Of a stretch of DNA of 64,000 nucleotides, positions 1 through 11,151 are shown one piece after another. Source of the stretch: Falcatimonas sp. MSJ-15 (lineage in GTDB: Bacteria > Bacillota > Clostridia > Lachnospirales > Lachnospiraceae); NCBI RefSeq assembly GCF_018918265.1, contig NZ_JAHLQC010000013.1, forward strand, positions 1 to 64,000, given 5' to 3'. Under the pieces are notes generated by a model that did no database searches, was not told the origin of the DNA, and was given only the letters and a program-made list of their open reading frames with translations. A program made the translations under genes and the position numbers. Positions within the stretch are counted from its first letter, which is position 1; each line of letters begins with the position of its first letter.

Positions 1-11
1 TCTCAAATAAA
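1..11 (-). rRNA. 16S rRNA gene, extreme 5' end (gene continues off the left edge)
   Basis: Read on the minus strand, the last 11 bases are TTTATTTGAGA. This is the usual beginning of a Firmicutes 16S rRNA, which continues GTTTGATCCTGGCTC beyond the edge. The AT-rich leader and strong promoter upstream support this. Only the first 11 nt are inside, so the call rests on the end sequence and context. Confidence 0.65.
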
Positions 12-190
12 GTTTGAATCTGATTCAAAATCAACTCTTGGCTAATTTATCCTCGTTTTTACTGTTTTAAGTTCAGCACAACTTTTTCAAAAATGTTCTC
101 GTTCCAACTTCGTTGGAACCGGAATTTTCAAGGTTGTTTTATTGTTTAGTTTTCAAAGTTCTGTGTTTGTTACTGTTCATCAGCAACTTT
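12..190 (-). other. pre-16S leader
   Basis: This is the transcribed leader between the rRNA promoter and the 16S 5' end. On the minus strand it contains the phrase CTTTGAAAACTAAACAATAA, a kind of sequence common in clostridial pre-16S leaders. A short hairpin from GTTCCAACGAAGTTGGAAC (positions 107-118 region) is also present. No open frame. Confidence 0.55.
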
Positions 191-193
191 TAT

Positions 194-222
194 ATCTTAT
201 CACGTTCGTGATTGTCTGTCAA
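194..222 (-). promoter_or_regulatory. rRNA operon promoter
   Basis: The minus strand shows a perfect -35 TTGACA (217-222), a 17-bp spacer and a -10 TAAGAT (194-199). Transcription would start near 187 and run into the 16S gene. Consensus -35 and exact spacing fit a strong housekeeping promoter. Confidence 0.75.
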
Positions 223-317
223 GAACTTTTTTTGAAAACTTTTTATTTTTAACCGATGTGAAAATCAATTCCCCAGTTAAATTCAGTCTTCTTAGTCCTT
301 CAATAAAGATATCAAAG

Positions 318-406
318 CGGAGAAGGAGGGATTCGAACCCTCGCGCCGCGTTAACGACCTATACCCTTAGCAGGGGCACCTCTTCGGCCTCTTGAGTACT
401 TCTCCG
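318..406 (-). tRNA. tRNA-Ser(GCT)
   Basis: The 89-nt minus-strand sequence folds as a class II tRNA. The acceptor stem CGGAGAA pairs with TTCTCCG, the anticodon stem-loop carries GCT, there is a long variable arm, and the T-arm is GGTTCGAATCC. It reads AGC/AGT serine codons. It lies between its own promoter and the rRNA promoter, all on one strand, so read-through into the rRNA leader is possible. No CCA is encoded. Confidence 0.93.
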
Positions 407-449
407 AATTAAATAACTTTATTAATTTCACTGCTGTGACGCAAAAATT

Positions 450-478
450 ATTATACTAAACATAATTAAATATGTCAA
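450..478 (-). promoter_or_regulatory. promoter of tRNA-Ser
   Basis: Perfect sigma-A type elements on the minus strand: TTGACA (473-478), 17-bp spacer, TATAAT (450-455), ending about 45 bp before the tRNA 5' end. Confidence 0.8.
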
Positions 479-590
479 CTGTTTTTTTCATTTTTTTATT
501 TATTATTTATTAACCTCATTTGTAAAACTAACTTCCTCCCCTATATGACTTATCGTGGAAGTTACTATTTCCGAAAATCATGTATGGAAA

Positions 591-1139
591 TTACTTATTC
601 TTATTTATCAATACTTCATCATACAGATTATTGCCGTTAGAATCGATTACAACTATTACCGGTAATTCTTCTACTCTTAGCTCTCTTATAGCTTCTGTTC
701 CAAGATCATCATATGCAAGTACTTTGGCTTCTTTTATACATTTTGATAGTAAAGCTCCTGCACCACCTATTGCTGCAAAATATACTGCATGGTTTCTTTT
801 TATAGCTTCTATTACTTCTTTACTTCTCTTTCCTTTTCCGATCATTCCTTTTAATCCTCTGTCAAGGAGTCTTGGTGTATACTTATCCATACGACTGCTT
901 GTTGTTGGACCTGTTGATCCGATTACTTTGCCTTCTCTTGCAGGTGATGGTCCTAGATAGTATATTATATTATCTTTAAGCTCTACCGGTAATTCTTCAT
1001 TCTTGTCTAGTGTCTCATCCATCCTTTTATGTGCTGCATCTCTTGCTGTATATATTGTTCCAGTTATATATACAAAATCTCCTGTTTTTAAGTCTTTTAT
1101 CTTATTTTCTGTTAATGGTGTTGTTATATGTTTTTCCAT
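591..1139 (-). CDS. Class I fumarate hydratase / tartrate dehydratase-type, beta (C-terminal) subunit
   Basis: This 182-aa protein is the small subunit of a two-subunit Fe-S hydro-lyase. The family interconverts fumarate and malate (or dehydrates tartrate), and the beta chain supplies the swivelling C-terminal domain. The family signature GSTGPTTSSRMD is visible near residue 75, as is the glycine-rich AAIGGAGALL near residue 125. A GGAG Shine-Dalgarno sequence precedes the ATG. It follows the alpha subunit on the same strand after a 217-bp AT-rich gap, so the two are probably co-expressed. Fumarase is more likely than tartrate dehydratase in a fermenter, but the sequence alone does not separate them. 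Confidence 0.85.
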   Translation of the reverse strand: MEKHITTPLTENKIKDLKTGDFVYITGTIYTARDAAHKRMDETLDKNEELPVELKDNIIYYLGPSPAREGKVIGSTGPTTSSRMDKYTPRLLDRGLKGMIGKGKRSKEVIEAIKRNHAVYFAAIGGAGALLSKCIKEAKVLAYDDLGTEAIRELRVEELPVIVVIDSNGNNLYDEVLINKNK

Positions 1140-1356
1140 TTGTTACTCCTTTTTGTACCTGTTTATTTTGTTTTATTTACCTGTATAATTATAATATTGG
1201 TAAAGTATTTGCCGACTGTATCATATTAGTAATTATACTCTTGTTAAATATTCTCAAGTTATTATGCTATTAATTATACTTTACTAATTATTTGCTGAAT
1301 TTATTATATTTCATATACTTGAAAATTCAAAAAACAACCACTCTGTGCAATTTTAT

Positions 1357-2199
1357 CTATATTTCTCTTGTTATATGTCTGTTTACATGACAGCATATAT
1401 TTACTGCAACTGGTAATCCGGCTATATGTGTTGGATATGTCTCAATATTTACTGCAAGGGCTGTGTTCTTGCCACCAAGTCCTGCTGGTCCTATTCCTGT
1501 TTCATTTATTTTTTCAAGCATCTCTTCTTCTAGATTTCTTACATATTCTTTTTCAGGCTTTATATTCAAATCTCTTGTTAATGCTTTTTTTGCCATTATT
1601 GCACATTTTTCAAATGTTCCTCCTATTCCTACTCCGACTACCATTGGAGGACATGCGTTTGGTCCTGCTTCTTTTACTGCTGTCAAAATTGCATTTTTTA
1701 CGCCTTCTATTCCATCTGCAGGTTTTAACATATATACTTTACTCATGTTTTCACTTCCGAAACCTTTTGGTGCTACTGTTATTTTTATTTTATCTCCTGG
1801 CACCATGCTATAGTGTATTACTGCTGGTGTGTTATCTTTTGTATTTTCTCTGTATATTGGATCTTTTACTATTGATTTTCTTAGATATCCTTCTGTGTAT
1901 CCTTCTCTTACACCTTCATTAATGGCATGTTCATATGTATCGCCAACAAGATGTACTTCCTGACCGATCTCAATGAATATTACTGCCATGCCTGTATCCT
2001 GACATATTGGTATCATTTCTTTTTGGGCTATATCCAGATTTTCTTCAAGTTTATCAAGTACTTGTCTTCCAAGCTCTGTTGTCTCTGTATTTATTGCATT
2101 ATTGAGTGCATTTTTCATGTCATCTGCCATATAATGATTGGCAAGTATACACATTTCTTTTATATTTTTTGTTATCTCGGTTGCGTTTATCTCTCTCAT
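1357..2199 (-). CDS. Class I fumarate hydratase / tartrate dehydratase-type, alpha (N-terminal) subunit
   Basis: This 280-aa large subunit carries the catalytic 4Fe-4S cluster. Expected cluster cysteines lie in PICQDTG (near residue 65), GPNACPPMVVGVGIGGT (near 180) and FEKCAIMAKKAL (near 197), as in oxygen-sensitive class I fumarases. Length is normal for the split form. AAGGAG lies just upstream of the ATG. With the downstream beta gene it forms the complete enzyme of the reductive C4 branch leading to succinate. No specific operator is evident. Confidence 0.87.
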   Translation of the reverse strand: MREINATEITKNIKEMCILANHYMADDMKNALNNAINTETTELGRQVLDKLEENLDIAQKEMIPICQDTGMAVIFIEIGQEVHLVGDTYEHAINEGVREGYTEGYLRKSIVKDPIYRENTKDNTPAVIHYSMVPGDKIKITVAPKGFGSENMSKVYMLKPADGIEGVKNAILTAVKEAGPNACPPMVVGVGIGGTFEKCAIMAKKALTRDLNIKPEKEYVRNLEEEMLEKINETGIGPAGLGGKNTALAVNIETYPTHIAGLPVAVNICCHVNRHITREI

Positions 2200-2594
2200 T
2201 ATGTTTACTCCTTTTATCTAATCCATATTTTAGGTAATTGCAAAGCTATATTGTATCATTTAGCTGTATCTGTCTTTGCTTAGTAATGTTTTTATTCTAT
2301 AATGCTGCTATTCTAGCTGTTTTGTTATTTAATTTGTTTTTGTTATTTAATAATGTCTTTATTAAACTTTTTTTGCATACTTTTATCTTAGTTACTTAAT
2401 GATACAATCAATTTAGCTGTTTAGCATTTTACATTTATATTGTAACTTATTTTTGTTTGTTATTGATACTTTTTTGTTATTATATTTTTTTATCTTATTT
2501 ATTACTAGAATTAATATTTACGTTTTGCTGATGAATTAAGTATATATTTTGTATATGTATTATGATTTTTCTAATTTTTTATATATTGATGATT

Positions 2595-2935
2595 ATTCAC
2601 GTCCTGTATTTGTTGAAATCGCTTTTATTTATGTCTCGTATTTGCTGAAAACATTTTTATTCACATCTAGTTTTTACTGAAACTGCTTTTTTTACGGCTC
2701 ATATTTGCTGAAAACATTTTTATTTACATATTGTACTTGCTGAAACTGCTTTTATTTACAGCTCATATTTGCTGAATCCATTTTTATTTACATATTGTAC
2801 TTGCTGAAACTGCTTTTATTTACAGCTCATATTTGCTGAATCCGTTTTTATTTACATATTGTACTTGCTGAAACTGCTTTTATTTACGTTTCGTATTTGC
2901 TGAAAACATTTTTATTCACATCCAGTATTTGCTTA
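2595..2935. repeat. Tandem repeat tract, about 11 monomers of ~32 bp in 64-bp dimers
   Basis: Monomers alternate between a form containing TATTGTACTTGCTGAAACTGC and a form containing GCTCATATTTGCTGAA, separated by TTTTTATTTAC. The phrase GTACTTGCTG recurs at 2733, 2797 and 2861, exactly 64 bp apart. The copies abut with no unique spacers, so this is not a CRISPR. The tract starts at the stop codon of the next minus-strand gene and runs away from it. The preceding ~300 bp (2284-2594) is T-rich with nothing else recognisable. Confidence 0.85.
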
Positions 2936-3319
2936 AATATTTTTACAACTTTTGTCATTTATCCCCCATCCAACAGTCTCCAGATTTAAAAATCTATCAT
3001 CTTTTAGTCTTTCAGCCAGATCTTTAATATCGATTTCAAATGCTTTTAGTTTTTCGTTACGATATTTCAGTTTAACATTTACATGCTTATCTTCACATAA
3101 TTTTATTTCTTCAAGCATTTTGTAATATGTTTTATCATCGCACATCTCATGAGCAGATATCATAAAAGTATTATACAGATATTTATTTTCTCCATCTATA
3201 TGAGCGTATACTTCTATGCTTATACTGGCTGCTGCATCATCAAGCTTTGGCTCAGTAAAATCATCAACTATATATGGTAACTGCATTTCCTTAATTACTG
3301 TTTTTGAAAAAAATCCCAT
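2933..3319 (-). CDS. Hypothetical protein, 128 aa
   Basis: Not recognised. It is a soluble-looking mixed alpha/beta protein opening MGFFSK, without signal peptide or membrane segment. It has two cysteines in the middle (HEMCDDK, IKLCEDK) and one near the C-terminus. GGAG lies 9 bp before the ATG, and codon use resembles the neighbours, so it is probably real. Its stop codon lies in the last monomer of the 32-bp repeat tract. The divergent gene at 3537 encodes another 128-aa unknown; I see no similarity between them. Confidence 0.6.
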   Translation of the reverse strand: MGFFSKTVIKEMQLPYIVDDFTEPKLDDAAASISIEVYAHIDGENKYLYNTFMISAHEMCDDKTYYKMLEEIKLCEDKHVNVKLKYRNEKLKAFEIDIKDLAERLKDDRFLNLETVGWGINDKSCKNI

Positions 3320-3445
3320 TTTAATTGCTCCTTCCTAATAATAGATTTTTTCTTAATTATATCAAAACAGGCTTCCATATACAATTATACTTATGTATTT
3401 ACATAGCAATGTTAATGTATATTTAAATTGCATTTTTATTATGGG

Positions 3446-3486
3446 ATATATGTTCTATTGTTGAACATATATGATTTTGATATAAT
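3446..3486 (+). promoter_or_regulatory. Promoter with overlapping inverted repeat (candidate operator)
   Basis: A 10-bp perfect inverted repeat, ATATATGTTC-(7)-GAACATATAT, spans 3446-3472. It overlaps a possible -35 (TTGTTG, 3458-3463) placed 17 bp before a perfect -10 TATAAT (3481-3486). A dyad over the -35 is typical of repressor binding. It would control the gene at 3537; the regulator is unknown. Confidence 0.5.
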
Positions 3487-3536
3487 TTGAATGTTAATAT
3501 TAAAAACATATTAGGCTTTATATTAGGAGGAATATT

Positions 3537-3923
3537 ATGGTTTTATTAGATGTAAAAGAAAATAATGGTTGGCTTAGTTCAAGGTGGAATTTAACTTATA
3601 GCATCGGATGGCAACAGATATGCAAGGCTGTTAATTCTGTTTATCAATATTATAACAATGCTGAACTGTTAACTGATGGCATGCAGGTAAGCATATCTAA
3701 TCCAGATGACATATTAAAACTTGATGAACGCAGTTCAATGGTTATCAGAGGATTATCTACCATTGTAAAATGTCCTGTAATGATAACTTTTTATAATCAG
3801 ATGCAGTTTGTTGATGTTACGGTTCCATGTATGACAGATGAGTTTAAAACAGCAGATTATAAGAGTTTTAATATGTCACTTGGACAGTATATGGACAGCA
3901 TTGAACTAGCAATGTACAGATAA
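3537..3923 (+). CDS. Hypothetical protein, 128 aa
   Basis: Not recognised. The protein opens MVLLDVKENNGWLSSRWNLTYSIGWQQICKAVNSVYQYY, with no signal peptide or transmembrane segment, and ends in a short amphipathic stretch (LGQYMDSIELAMYR). AGGAGG lies 7 bp before the ATG. It is a single-gene unit, with its own promoter/operator upstream and a strong terminator downstream, which argues that it is real and separately regulated. It is the only plus-strand gene left of the origin. Confidence 0.6.
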   Translation: MVLLDVKENNGWLSSRWNLTYSIGWQQICKAVNSVYQYYNNAELLTDGMQVSISNPDDILKLDERSSMVIRGLSTIVKCPVMITFYNQMQFVDVTVPCMTDEFKTADYKSFNMSLGQYMDSIELAMYR

Positions 3924-3959
3924 GGCTACATGTTGTTGAAATTGCTGAGTTTTATTAAA

Positions 3960-3998
3960 AATGCACCTTATTATGTTTCGAATAAGGTGCATTTTTTG
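3960..3998 (+). terminator. Intrinsic terminator after the 3537 gene
   Basis: A 13-bp perfect stem, AATGCACCTTATT paired with AATAAGGTGCATT, has an 8-nt loop and is followed by TTTT. Confidence 0.85.
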
Positions 3999-4156
3999 CT
4001 TAAGGCAAGTATAATAATATTATAACTAGCAATTCTAATCTCTGTTTTTTATTATTTATACTTACCTTAGGCTTTGTATTTATATTATTGGTTGGTGTTA
4101 CTTGCTTTTCTAGTTAAGCTTATTTGTTAACGTTGTTTCACTTTTTTAGTTAAGCA

Positions 4157-6670
4157 TTATTCATTATCTTTTTCTGGTTTTTCTAAATCGAGTTCTTCTA
4201 AGTCATTTTCCTGACCATTTTGAACTTCTTTTTCTTCTCTTACTTTTGCTACTCTTGCAACTGTTACGTTGTCATCAAGATTAATAAGTTTTACACCAGA
4301 TGTTATTCTTCCTAGTGTTGAGATATCTTTTACCATTAATCGTATTATTATTCCTTCTGTTGTTATAAGCATAATCTCTCTTGTGTCATCTACGGCTTTT
4401 GCTCCGATTACATTGCCACTTCGATCATTGATCTTATAACATTTTACGCCTTTTCCGCCTCTTCTTTGTACTGTAAATTCTTCTGTGAGTGTTCTCTTTC
4501 CTATACCATTTTCTGATACTATAAGTAATGAATCGCCCTGTGTATCGAGCTGCATTCCAATTACTTCATCATCTGGTGACAGATTCATTCCGATTACACC
4601 CATTGCACTTCTTCCGGTAGGTCTTACGTCTTCTTCACTAAATCTGATACACATACCTAGTTTTGTAACCAAGAAGATATCTTTTTTGCTATCTGTTAGT
4701 TTTACTTCAATAAGTTCGTCATCATCTTTTAGTGTTATTGCCTGAATTCCAGATTTTCTTATGTTGTTATATTCTTTTATGCTTGTCTTTTTAACAATAC
4801 CATTCTTAGTTGCCATAAATAGATAGTTGTTATCATCTGTCTCGCCAATTGGTATTATTGCTGAGATCTTTTCTTGTGGCATAAGCTGAAGAATATTAAC
4901 TATAGCTGTTCCTCTTGCTGTTCTGCTTGCTTCTGCTATCTCATATGCTTTTATCTTGTATACTCGTCCATAGTTAGTAAAGAACATAAGGCTGTGATGT
5001 GTTGTTGTCATTAAAAGATCTTCTATATAGTCATCTTCTATTGTATGCATTCCTTTTATTCCTTTACCACCACGATTCTGACTCTTGAAATTATCTGGTG
5101 TCATTCTCTTTATGTATCCGAGGTTAGTCATGGCTATTACTGTGTCTTCATCTGGAATAAGATCTTCCATTGTGATGTCGTATTCGTCATATCCTATTGA
5201 TGTTCTTCTGTCATCACCATATTTTTCTGCTATTAGAAGTATCTCTTCTTTTATTACGTTTAACAATTTTTTCTCATCTTCAAGTATTGATTTGAAGTAT
5301 TCGATCTTTTTCTCAAGCTCTTTATATTCATTCTCAAGTTTCTCTCTTTCTAGTCCTGTAAGTGCTCTAAGACGCATATCTACAATTGCCTGAGCCTGTG
5401 TCTCTGACAGAGCATAGTTCTCGATGAGTCTTGCTTTTGCTATTGATACATTTTCTGAATTTCTTATTATTTTAATTACTTCATCTATGTTATCAAGTGC
5501 TATTATTAATCCTTCTAATATGTGTGCTCTTTCTTCTGCTTTATTTAAGTCATATTTTGTTCTTCTTGTTACTACATCTTTTTGATGATCAAGGTAGTGA
5601 TTTAACATCTGACTTAAATTTAATACTTTTGGCTGATTGTCTACTAACGCAAGCATTATTACACCAAATGTATCTTGTAACTGTGTATGCTTATATAGTT
5701 GATTAAGTATTACATTCGCATTAACATCTCTTCTAAGTTCTATACAGATTCTCATTCCCTGTCTATCTGATTCATCACGAAGTTCTGTTATTCCATCGAT
5801 TTTCTTTTCTTTTACAAGTTCTGCTATCTTCTCGATAAGTCTTGCTTTATTAACAAGATATGGTAATTCTGTTACTATTATTCTGCTCTTGCCATTTTGC
5901 ATTGCTTCTATTTCTGTAACTGCTCTTACTTTTATCTTGCCTCGTCCTGTTCTGTATGCTTCATTAATTCCTGTTGTTCCAAGGATTGTTGCACCAGTTG
6001 GGAAGTCTGGACCTTTTACTATTTTTAGTATCTCATCAATGTCTGTATCTCTGTCTTCTTCTACATGATTATCAATTATCTTAACTACTGCATTAACTAT
6101 CTCACGTAGATTATGAGGTGGTATGTTGGTTGCCATACCTACTGCTATTCCTGATGTTCCGTTAACCAGGAGATTAGGATATCTTGATGGAAGAACTACT
6201 GGTTCTTTTTCTGTCTCATCGAAGTTTGGTATAAAGTCTACTGTATTTTTGTTGATATCAGCAAGCATCTCCATTGATATTTTACTTAATCTTGCTTCTG
6301 TATATCGCATGGCGGCAGCTCCATCTCCATCTACTGAGCCAAAGTTACCATGTCCATCTACAAGTGGATATCTTGTTGACCAGTCCTGTGCCATATTAAC
6401 AAGTGCTCCATATATTGAGCTATCTCCATGTGGATGGTATTTACCCATTGTATCACCTACGATACGGGCACATTTTCTATGTGGCTTATCCGGGCCATTG
6501 TTAAGTTCGATCATTGCATATAGAATTCTTCTTTGTACGGGTTTTAAACCATCCCTTACATCTGGAAGTGCTCTTGATGCAATTACTGACATGGCATAGT
6601 CAATATATGATATTTCCATGGTCTTCTTAAGATCGACCTCCTGAATCTTGTCGAAGATATTCTCGTCCAT
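4157..6670 (-). CDS. gyrA: DNA gyrase subunit A
   Basis: This is the breakage-reunion subunit of gyrase, which introduces negative supercoils as A2B2 with GyrB. The winged-helix region carries [18 protein letters not shown] and the catalytic tyrosine in [11 protein letters not shown]. The C-terminal beta-pinwheel has the GyrA box QRRGGKG. The start is the ATG giving MDENIFDK, 7 bp after GGAGG, not the upstream TTG of the longer frame; this gives 837 aa, the usual length. The residue equivalent to E. coli Asp87 is Gly (SSIYG). The C-terminus is acidic. It is the last gene of the minus-strand origin cluster. Confidence 0.97.
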   Translation of the reverse strand: MDENIFDKIQEVDLKKTMEISYIDYAMSVIASRALPDVRDGLKPVQRRILYAMIELNNGPDKPHRKCARIVGDTMGKYHPHGDSSIYGALVNMAQDWSTRYPLVDGHGNFGSVDGDGAAAMRYTEARLSKISMEMLADINKNTVDFIPNFDETEKEPVVLPSRYPNLLVNGTSGIAVGMATNIPPHNLREIVNAVVKIIDNHVEEDRDTDIDEILKIVKGPDFPTGATILGTTGINEAYRTGRGKIKVRAVTEIEAMQNGKSRIIVTELPYLVNKARLIEKIAELVKEKKIDGITELRDESDRQGMRICIELRRDVNANVILNQLYKHTQLQDTFGVIMLALVDNQPKVLNLSQMLNHYLDHQKDVVTRRTKYDLNKAEERAHILEGLIIALDNIDEVIKIIRNSENVSIAKARLIENYALSETQAQAIVDMRLRALTGLEREKLENEYKELEKKIEYFKSILEDEKKLLNVIKEEILLIAEKYGDDRRTSIGYDEYDITMEDLIPDEDTVIAMTNLGYIKRMTPDNFKSQNRGGKGIKGMHTIEDDYIEDLLMTTTHHSLMFFTNYGRVYKIKAYEIAEASRTARGTAIVNILQLMPQEKISAIIPIGETDDNNYLFMATKNGIVKKTSIKEYNNIRKSGIQAITLKDDDELIEVKLTDSKKDIFLVTKLGMCIRFSEEDVRPTGRSAMGVIGMNLSPDDEVIGMQLDTQGDSLLIVSENGIGKRTLTEEFTVQRRGGKGVKCYKINDRSGNVIGAKAVDDTREIMLITTEGIIIRLMVKDISTLGRITSGVKLINLDDNVTVARVAKVREEKEVQNGQENDLEELDLEKPEKDNE

Positions 6671-6703
6671 TATATTTCCTCCATTTTCTTTTTGCAATTA
6701 TGC

Positions 6704-6731
6704 AAATGGGAGAGTTATTTTTCTCCCATTT
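6704..6731 (-). other. Stem-loop between gyrB and gyrA
   Basis: A 10-bp perfect stem, AAATGGGAGA paired with TCTCCCATTT, lies in the 100-bp gyrB-gyrA gap. On the transcribed strand no T-run follows, so it is more likely an mRNA processing or attenuation structure than a full terminator. Confidence 0.5.
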
Positions 6732-6773
6732 ATGATATCGTATTATTAAAAGTTATATATGTTCTTATGTTGA

Positions 6774-8702
<1,929 letters not shown>

Positions 8703-8717
8703 CTATGAAAACTATCT

Positions 8718-9803
8718 TTAATTTTCACTATTAATTATTCCATTTACAACTCTGTATATCTTATCTATGTTAAATCTATTATTTACAAACTCATCAAGTC
8801 CTGTGCATGTAATAATAGTCTGAATATTATTAATACTGTTTAGTAAATAATTCTGCCTGTTACTGTCAAGCTCAGATAATACATCATCTAACAAAAGAAT
8901 AGGCGTATCTTTCGTTATATTCTTAACTAGTTCGATCTCTGAAAGCTTTAACGATAATGCCGCTGTTCGCTGTTGTCCCTGAGATCCATATTTTCTGATA
9001 TCGTTATCTTTTATTACAAAACATATATCGTCTCTGTGTGGGCCATTCATAGTCAACTTCATTCTAAGATCCCTGTCTCTGTTAGAAATCATAGTTTTAT
9101 AAAAATCTTCTTCGCTGACTGATGGTTCATATACCACACTAAGAGTCTCCGCTCCTCCTGTAAGTCTTGAATGAATATCGCCAATTATACTATTTAACTC
9201 ATCAACAAATTGTCTTCGCCTCTTAATTATGTTAACTCCATACTTCTCAAGCTGTGCATCCCATATATCTAGTGTTGACATAAGTGATGAATCATAATAC
9301 AGATCTTTTAATAATTTGTTTCGCTGATTAATCACCTTATTATAGTTAATGAGATTATTAACATATATACTATCTAACTGGCATAATTCCATATCAATAA
9401 AACGTCTGCGTTCAGCCGGACCGTCTTTTATTATATTAAGATCCTCTGGCGAAAAAAATACTACATTTACAATTCCAAAAAGTTCACTTGCTTTTTTGAT
9501 CGGAATCCCATTAACAGCAATTCCTTTTGCTTTTGATTTTCTAAGATGCACATCTATCCTGTACCTTATGTCATTTTTAAGAAATACAGTTTTTATATGA
9601 GCTTCATCAGAATCAAAATTAATCATCTCACGATCTTTTGAACCTTTGTGAGACTTAGTTGTACTTGAAACATATATAGCTTCAAGTACATTCGTCTTAC
9701 CTTGTGCATTATTGCCATAAAGAATATTGGTTCCTGCATCAAATTCCAATTCCAATGTCTTATAATTTCTGTAATTTTCAAGCATTATAGAATCAATAAT
9801 CAT
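8718..9803 (-). CDS. recF: DNA replication and repair protein RecF
   Basis: RecF is an SMC-like ATPase that, with RecO and RecR, loads RecA onto gapped DNA. The Walker A motif YGNNAQGKTN is at about residues 30-40. The ABC-type signature GSQGQQRTAALSLK is near 280, followed by Walker B TPILLLDDVLSELD. At 361 aa it is full length. It starts 11 bp after yaaA and sits in the canonical position. Confidence 0.96.
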   Translation of the reverse strand: MIIDSIMLENYRNYKTLELEFDAGTNILYGNNAQGKTNVLEAIYVSSTTKSHKGSKDREMINFDSDEAHIKTVFLKNDIRYRIDVHLRKSKAKGIAVNGIPIKKASELFGIVNVVFFSPEDLNIIKDGPAERRRFIDMELCQLDSIYVNNLINYNKVINQRNKLLKDLYYDSSLMSTLDIWDAQLEKYGVNIIKRRRQFVDELNSIIGDIHSRLTGGAETLSVVYEPSVSEEDFYKTMISNRDRDLRMKLTMNGPHRDDICFVIKDNDIRKYGSQGQQRTAALSLKLSEIELVKNITKDTPILLLDDVLSELDSNRQNYLLNSINNIQTIITCTGLDEFVNNRFNIDKIYRVVNGIINSEN

Positions 9804-9814
9804 GTCTTCACCAG

Positions 9815-10024
9815 CTATTTTACAATCTTGATCTGTGAATTGTTAAACTCAACAACATCTCCATCATAAAGTTTTTTTCCTCTCTGTATCTCAACATTGC
9901 CATTAACTTTTACTTCACCATCAGTTATAACAATCTTGGCTTCAACACCAGAATCTACTAATCCTGCAGCCTTAAGAGCCTGTCCAAGTTTGATATACTC
10001 ATCTCTTAATTTTATAATTTCCAC
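9815..10024 (-). CDS. yaaA: S4-domain RNA-binding protein YaaA
   Basis: A 69-aa S4 domain protein of the type conserved between dnaN and recF in Firmicutes. The S4 fold is recognisable from LGQALKAAGLVDSG and the turn VITDGEVKVNGNVE, followed by RGKKLYDGDVVEF. It probably binds structured RNA (the B. subtilis relative is linked to the ribosome). Both neighbours are within 15 bp, so it is translated from the dnaA-gyrA operon. Confidence 0.9.
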   Translation of the reverse strand: MEIIKLRDEYIKLGQALKAAGLVDSGVEAKIVITDGEVKVNGNVEIQRGKKLYDGDVVEFNNSQIKIVK

Positions 10025-10038
10025 AATAATCCCTCTTT

Positions 10039-11151
10039 CTAATAATTGCCGGCATTAAAGTTGATCGGCAAAATTAAATATATATATTTTTCTTCAGCAT
10101 CTTTTATGAAACAAGGTGCTTTTGGATTAACAAGATATATAGATACATCTTCATCATCAATAACTCTTAAAGCATCGATCAAAAATCTTGGGTTAAAACC
10201 GATCATTATGTCTTTACCCTCTTTTGTAATATCAATATCTTCATTCATGCTACCAATGTCTGAATTGATCTTAATCTCCATTGAACCATCTGAAATATCT
10301 ACAACAAGTGGTCTTTTGTCATTCTCTTTGATCATTAATGTGGCTCTGTCTATACAATCAAGCATTTCTTTTTTATTGATAACAACTTTAGTATCATAAT
10401 CTTTTGAAAGCATCTGATCAACTTTAAAATATTCACCTTCAATTAATCTTGATACAACAGTAGTATTATCAAATTCAAAAACAATATGATTATCAGTAAA
10501 GAAAATATTAATATCTTCATTAACTTCTCCAGAGATAATCTTACTTACTTCAGTAAGAGTCTTACCTGGAACAATAACCTTCATGTTATCGTAAGAATTG
10601 TTAAGTTCAACTTTACGAATTGAAATTCTGTGTCCATCAAGAGAAACAACTCTTAAGATGTTACCAGTAATCTCAAAAAGTTCACCTGTCATAATCTTAT
10701 TGCTCTCATTGTCAGCTATTGAAAAAATAGTCTGTCTTATAACTTCTTTTAGAGCAAACTGAGAAAGAACAATACCTTTAGCTTTCTCAATCATTGGAAG
10801 AGATGTAAACTCTTCACCAGGCTTACCAGAAATACTAAACTTAGACTTCTCACAAGTAATAGTTGTTACAAGATTATCATCAGTCTCAATAACAACATCA
10901 TTATCAGGTAACTTACGAATGATCTCAGAAAAGATCTTAGCCTCTATTGCTATAGTACCATTAACAATAATATCACCATCAACAACAGTCTCAATACCAA
11001 GTTCAGTATCATTAGCTGTAAGCTTGATCGATCCAGAATTCGTATCGATCAAAATACATTCAAGAATAGTCATAGTAGTTCTTGAAGGAACAGCCTTAAG
11101 AACAGTATTAACAGCTTTAAGCAAATTCATCTTAGTACAGATAATCTTCAT
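10039..11151 (-). CDS. dnaN: DNA polymerase III subunit beta (sliding clamp)
   Basis: The 370-aa beta clamp encircles DNA and tethers polymerase III and repair factors. Three repeated clamp domains span the length, from MKIICTKMNLLKAVNTVLKAV to the conserved C-terminal INPKAPCFIKDAEEKYIYLILPI-like end. It follows dnaA after a 275-bp gap that contains DnaA-box-like sequences, and is likely transcribed both from the dnaA promoter and from a promoter in that gap. Confidence 0.97.
   Translation of the reverse strand: MKIICTKMNLLKAVNTVLKAVPSRTTMTILECILIDTNSGSIKLTANDTELGIETVVDGDIIVNGTIAIEAKIFSEIIRKLPDNDVVIETDDNLVTTITCEKSKFSISGKPGEEFTSLPMIEKAKGIVLSQFALKEVIRQTIFSIADNESNKIMTGELFEITGNILRVVSLDGHRISIRKVELNNSYDNMKVIVPGKTLTEVSKIISGEVNEDINIFFTDNHIVFEFDNTTVVSRLIEGEYFKVDQMLSKDYDTKVVINKKEMLDCIDRATLMIKENDKRPLVVDISDGSMEIKINSDIGSMNEDIDITKEGKDIMIGFNPRFLIDALRVIDDEDVSIYLVNPKAPCFIKDAEEKYIYLILPINFNAGNY

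Noticed and set aside
2595..2935. Possible CRISPR array
   Set aside because: Repeats of ~32 bp directly abut each other with no unique spacers, and no cas genes are nearby.
6671..6697. Upstream TTG start for gyrA adding nine residues
   Set aside because: The internal ATG has GGAGG at 7 bp and matches the usual GyrA N-terminus; the TTG would place that ribosome site inside the coding sequence.
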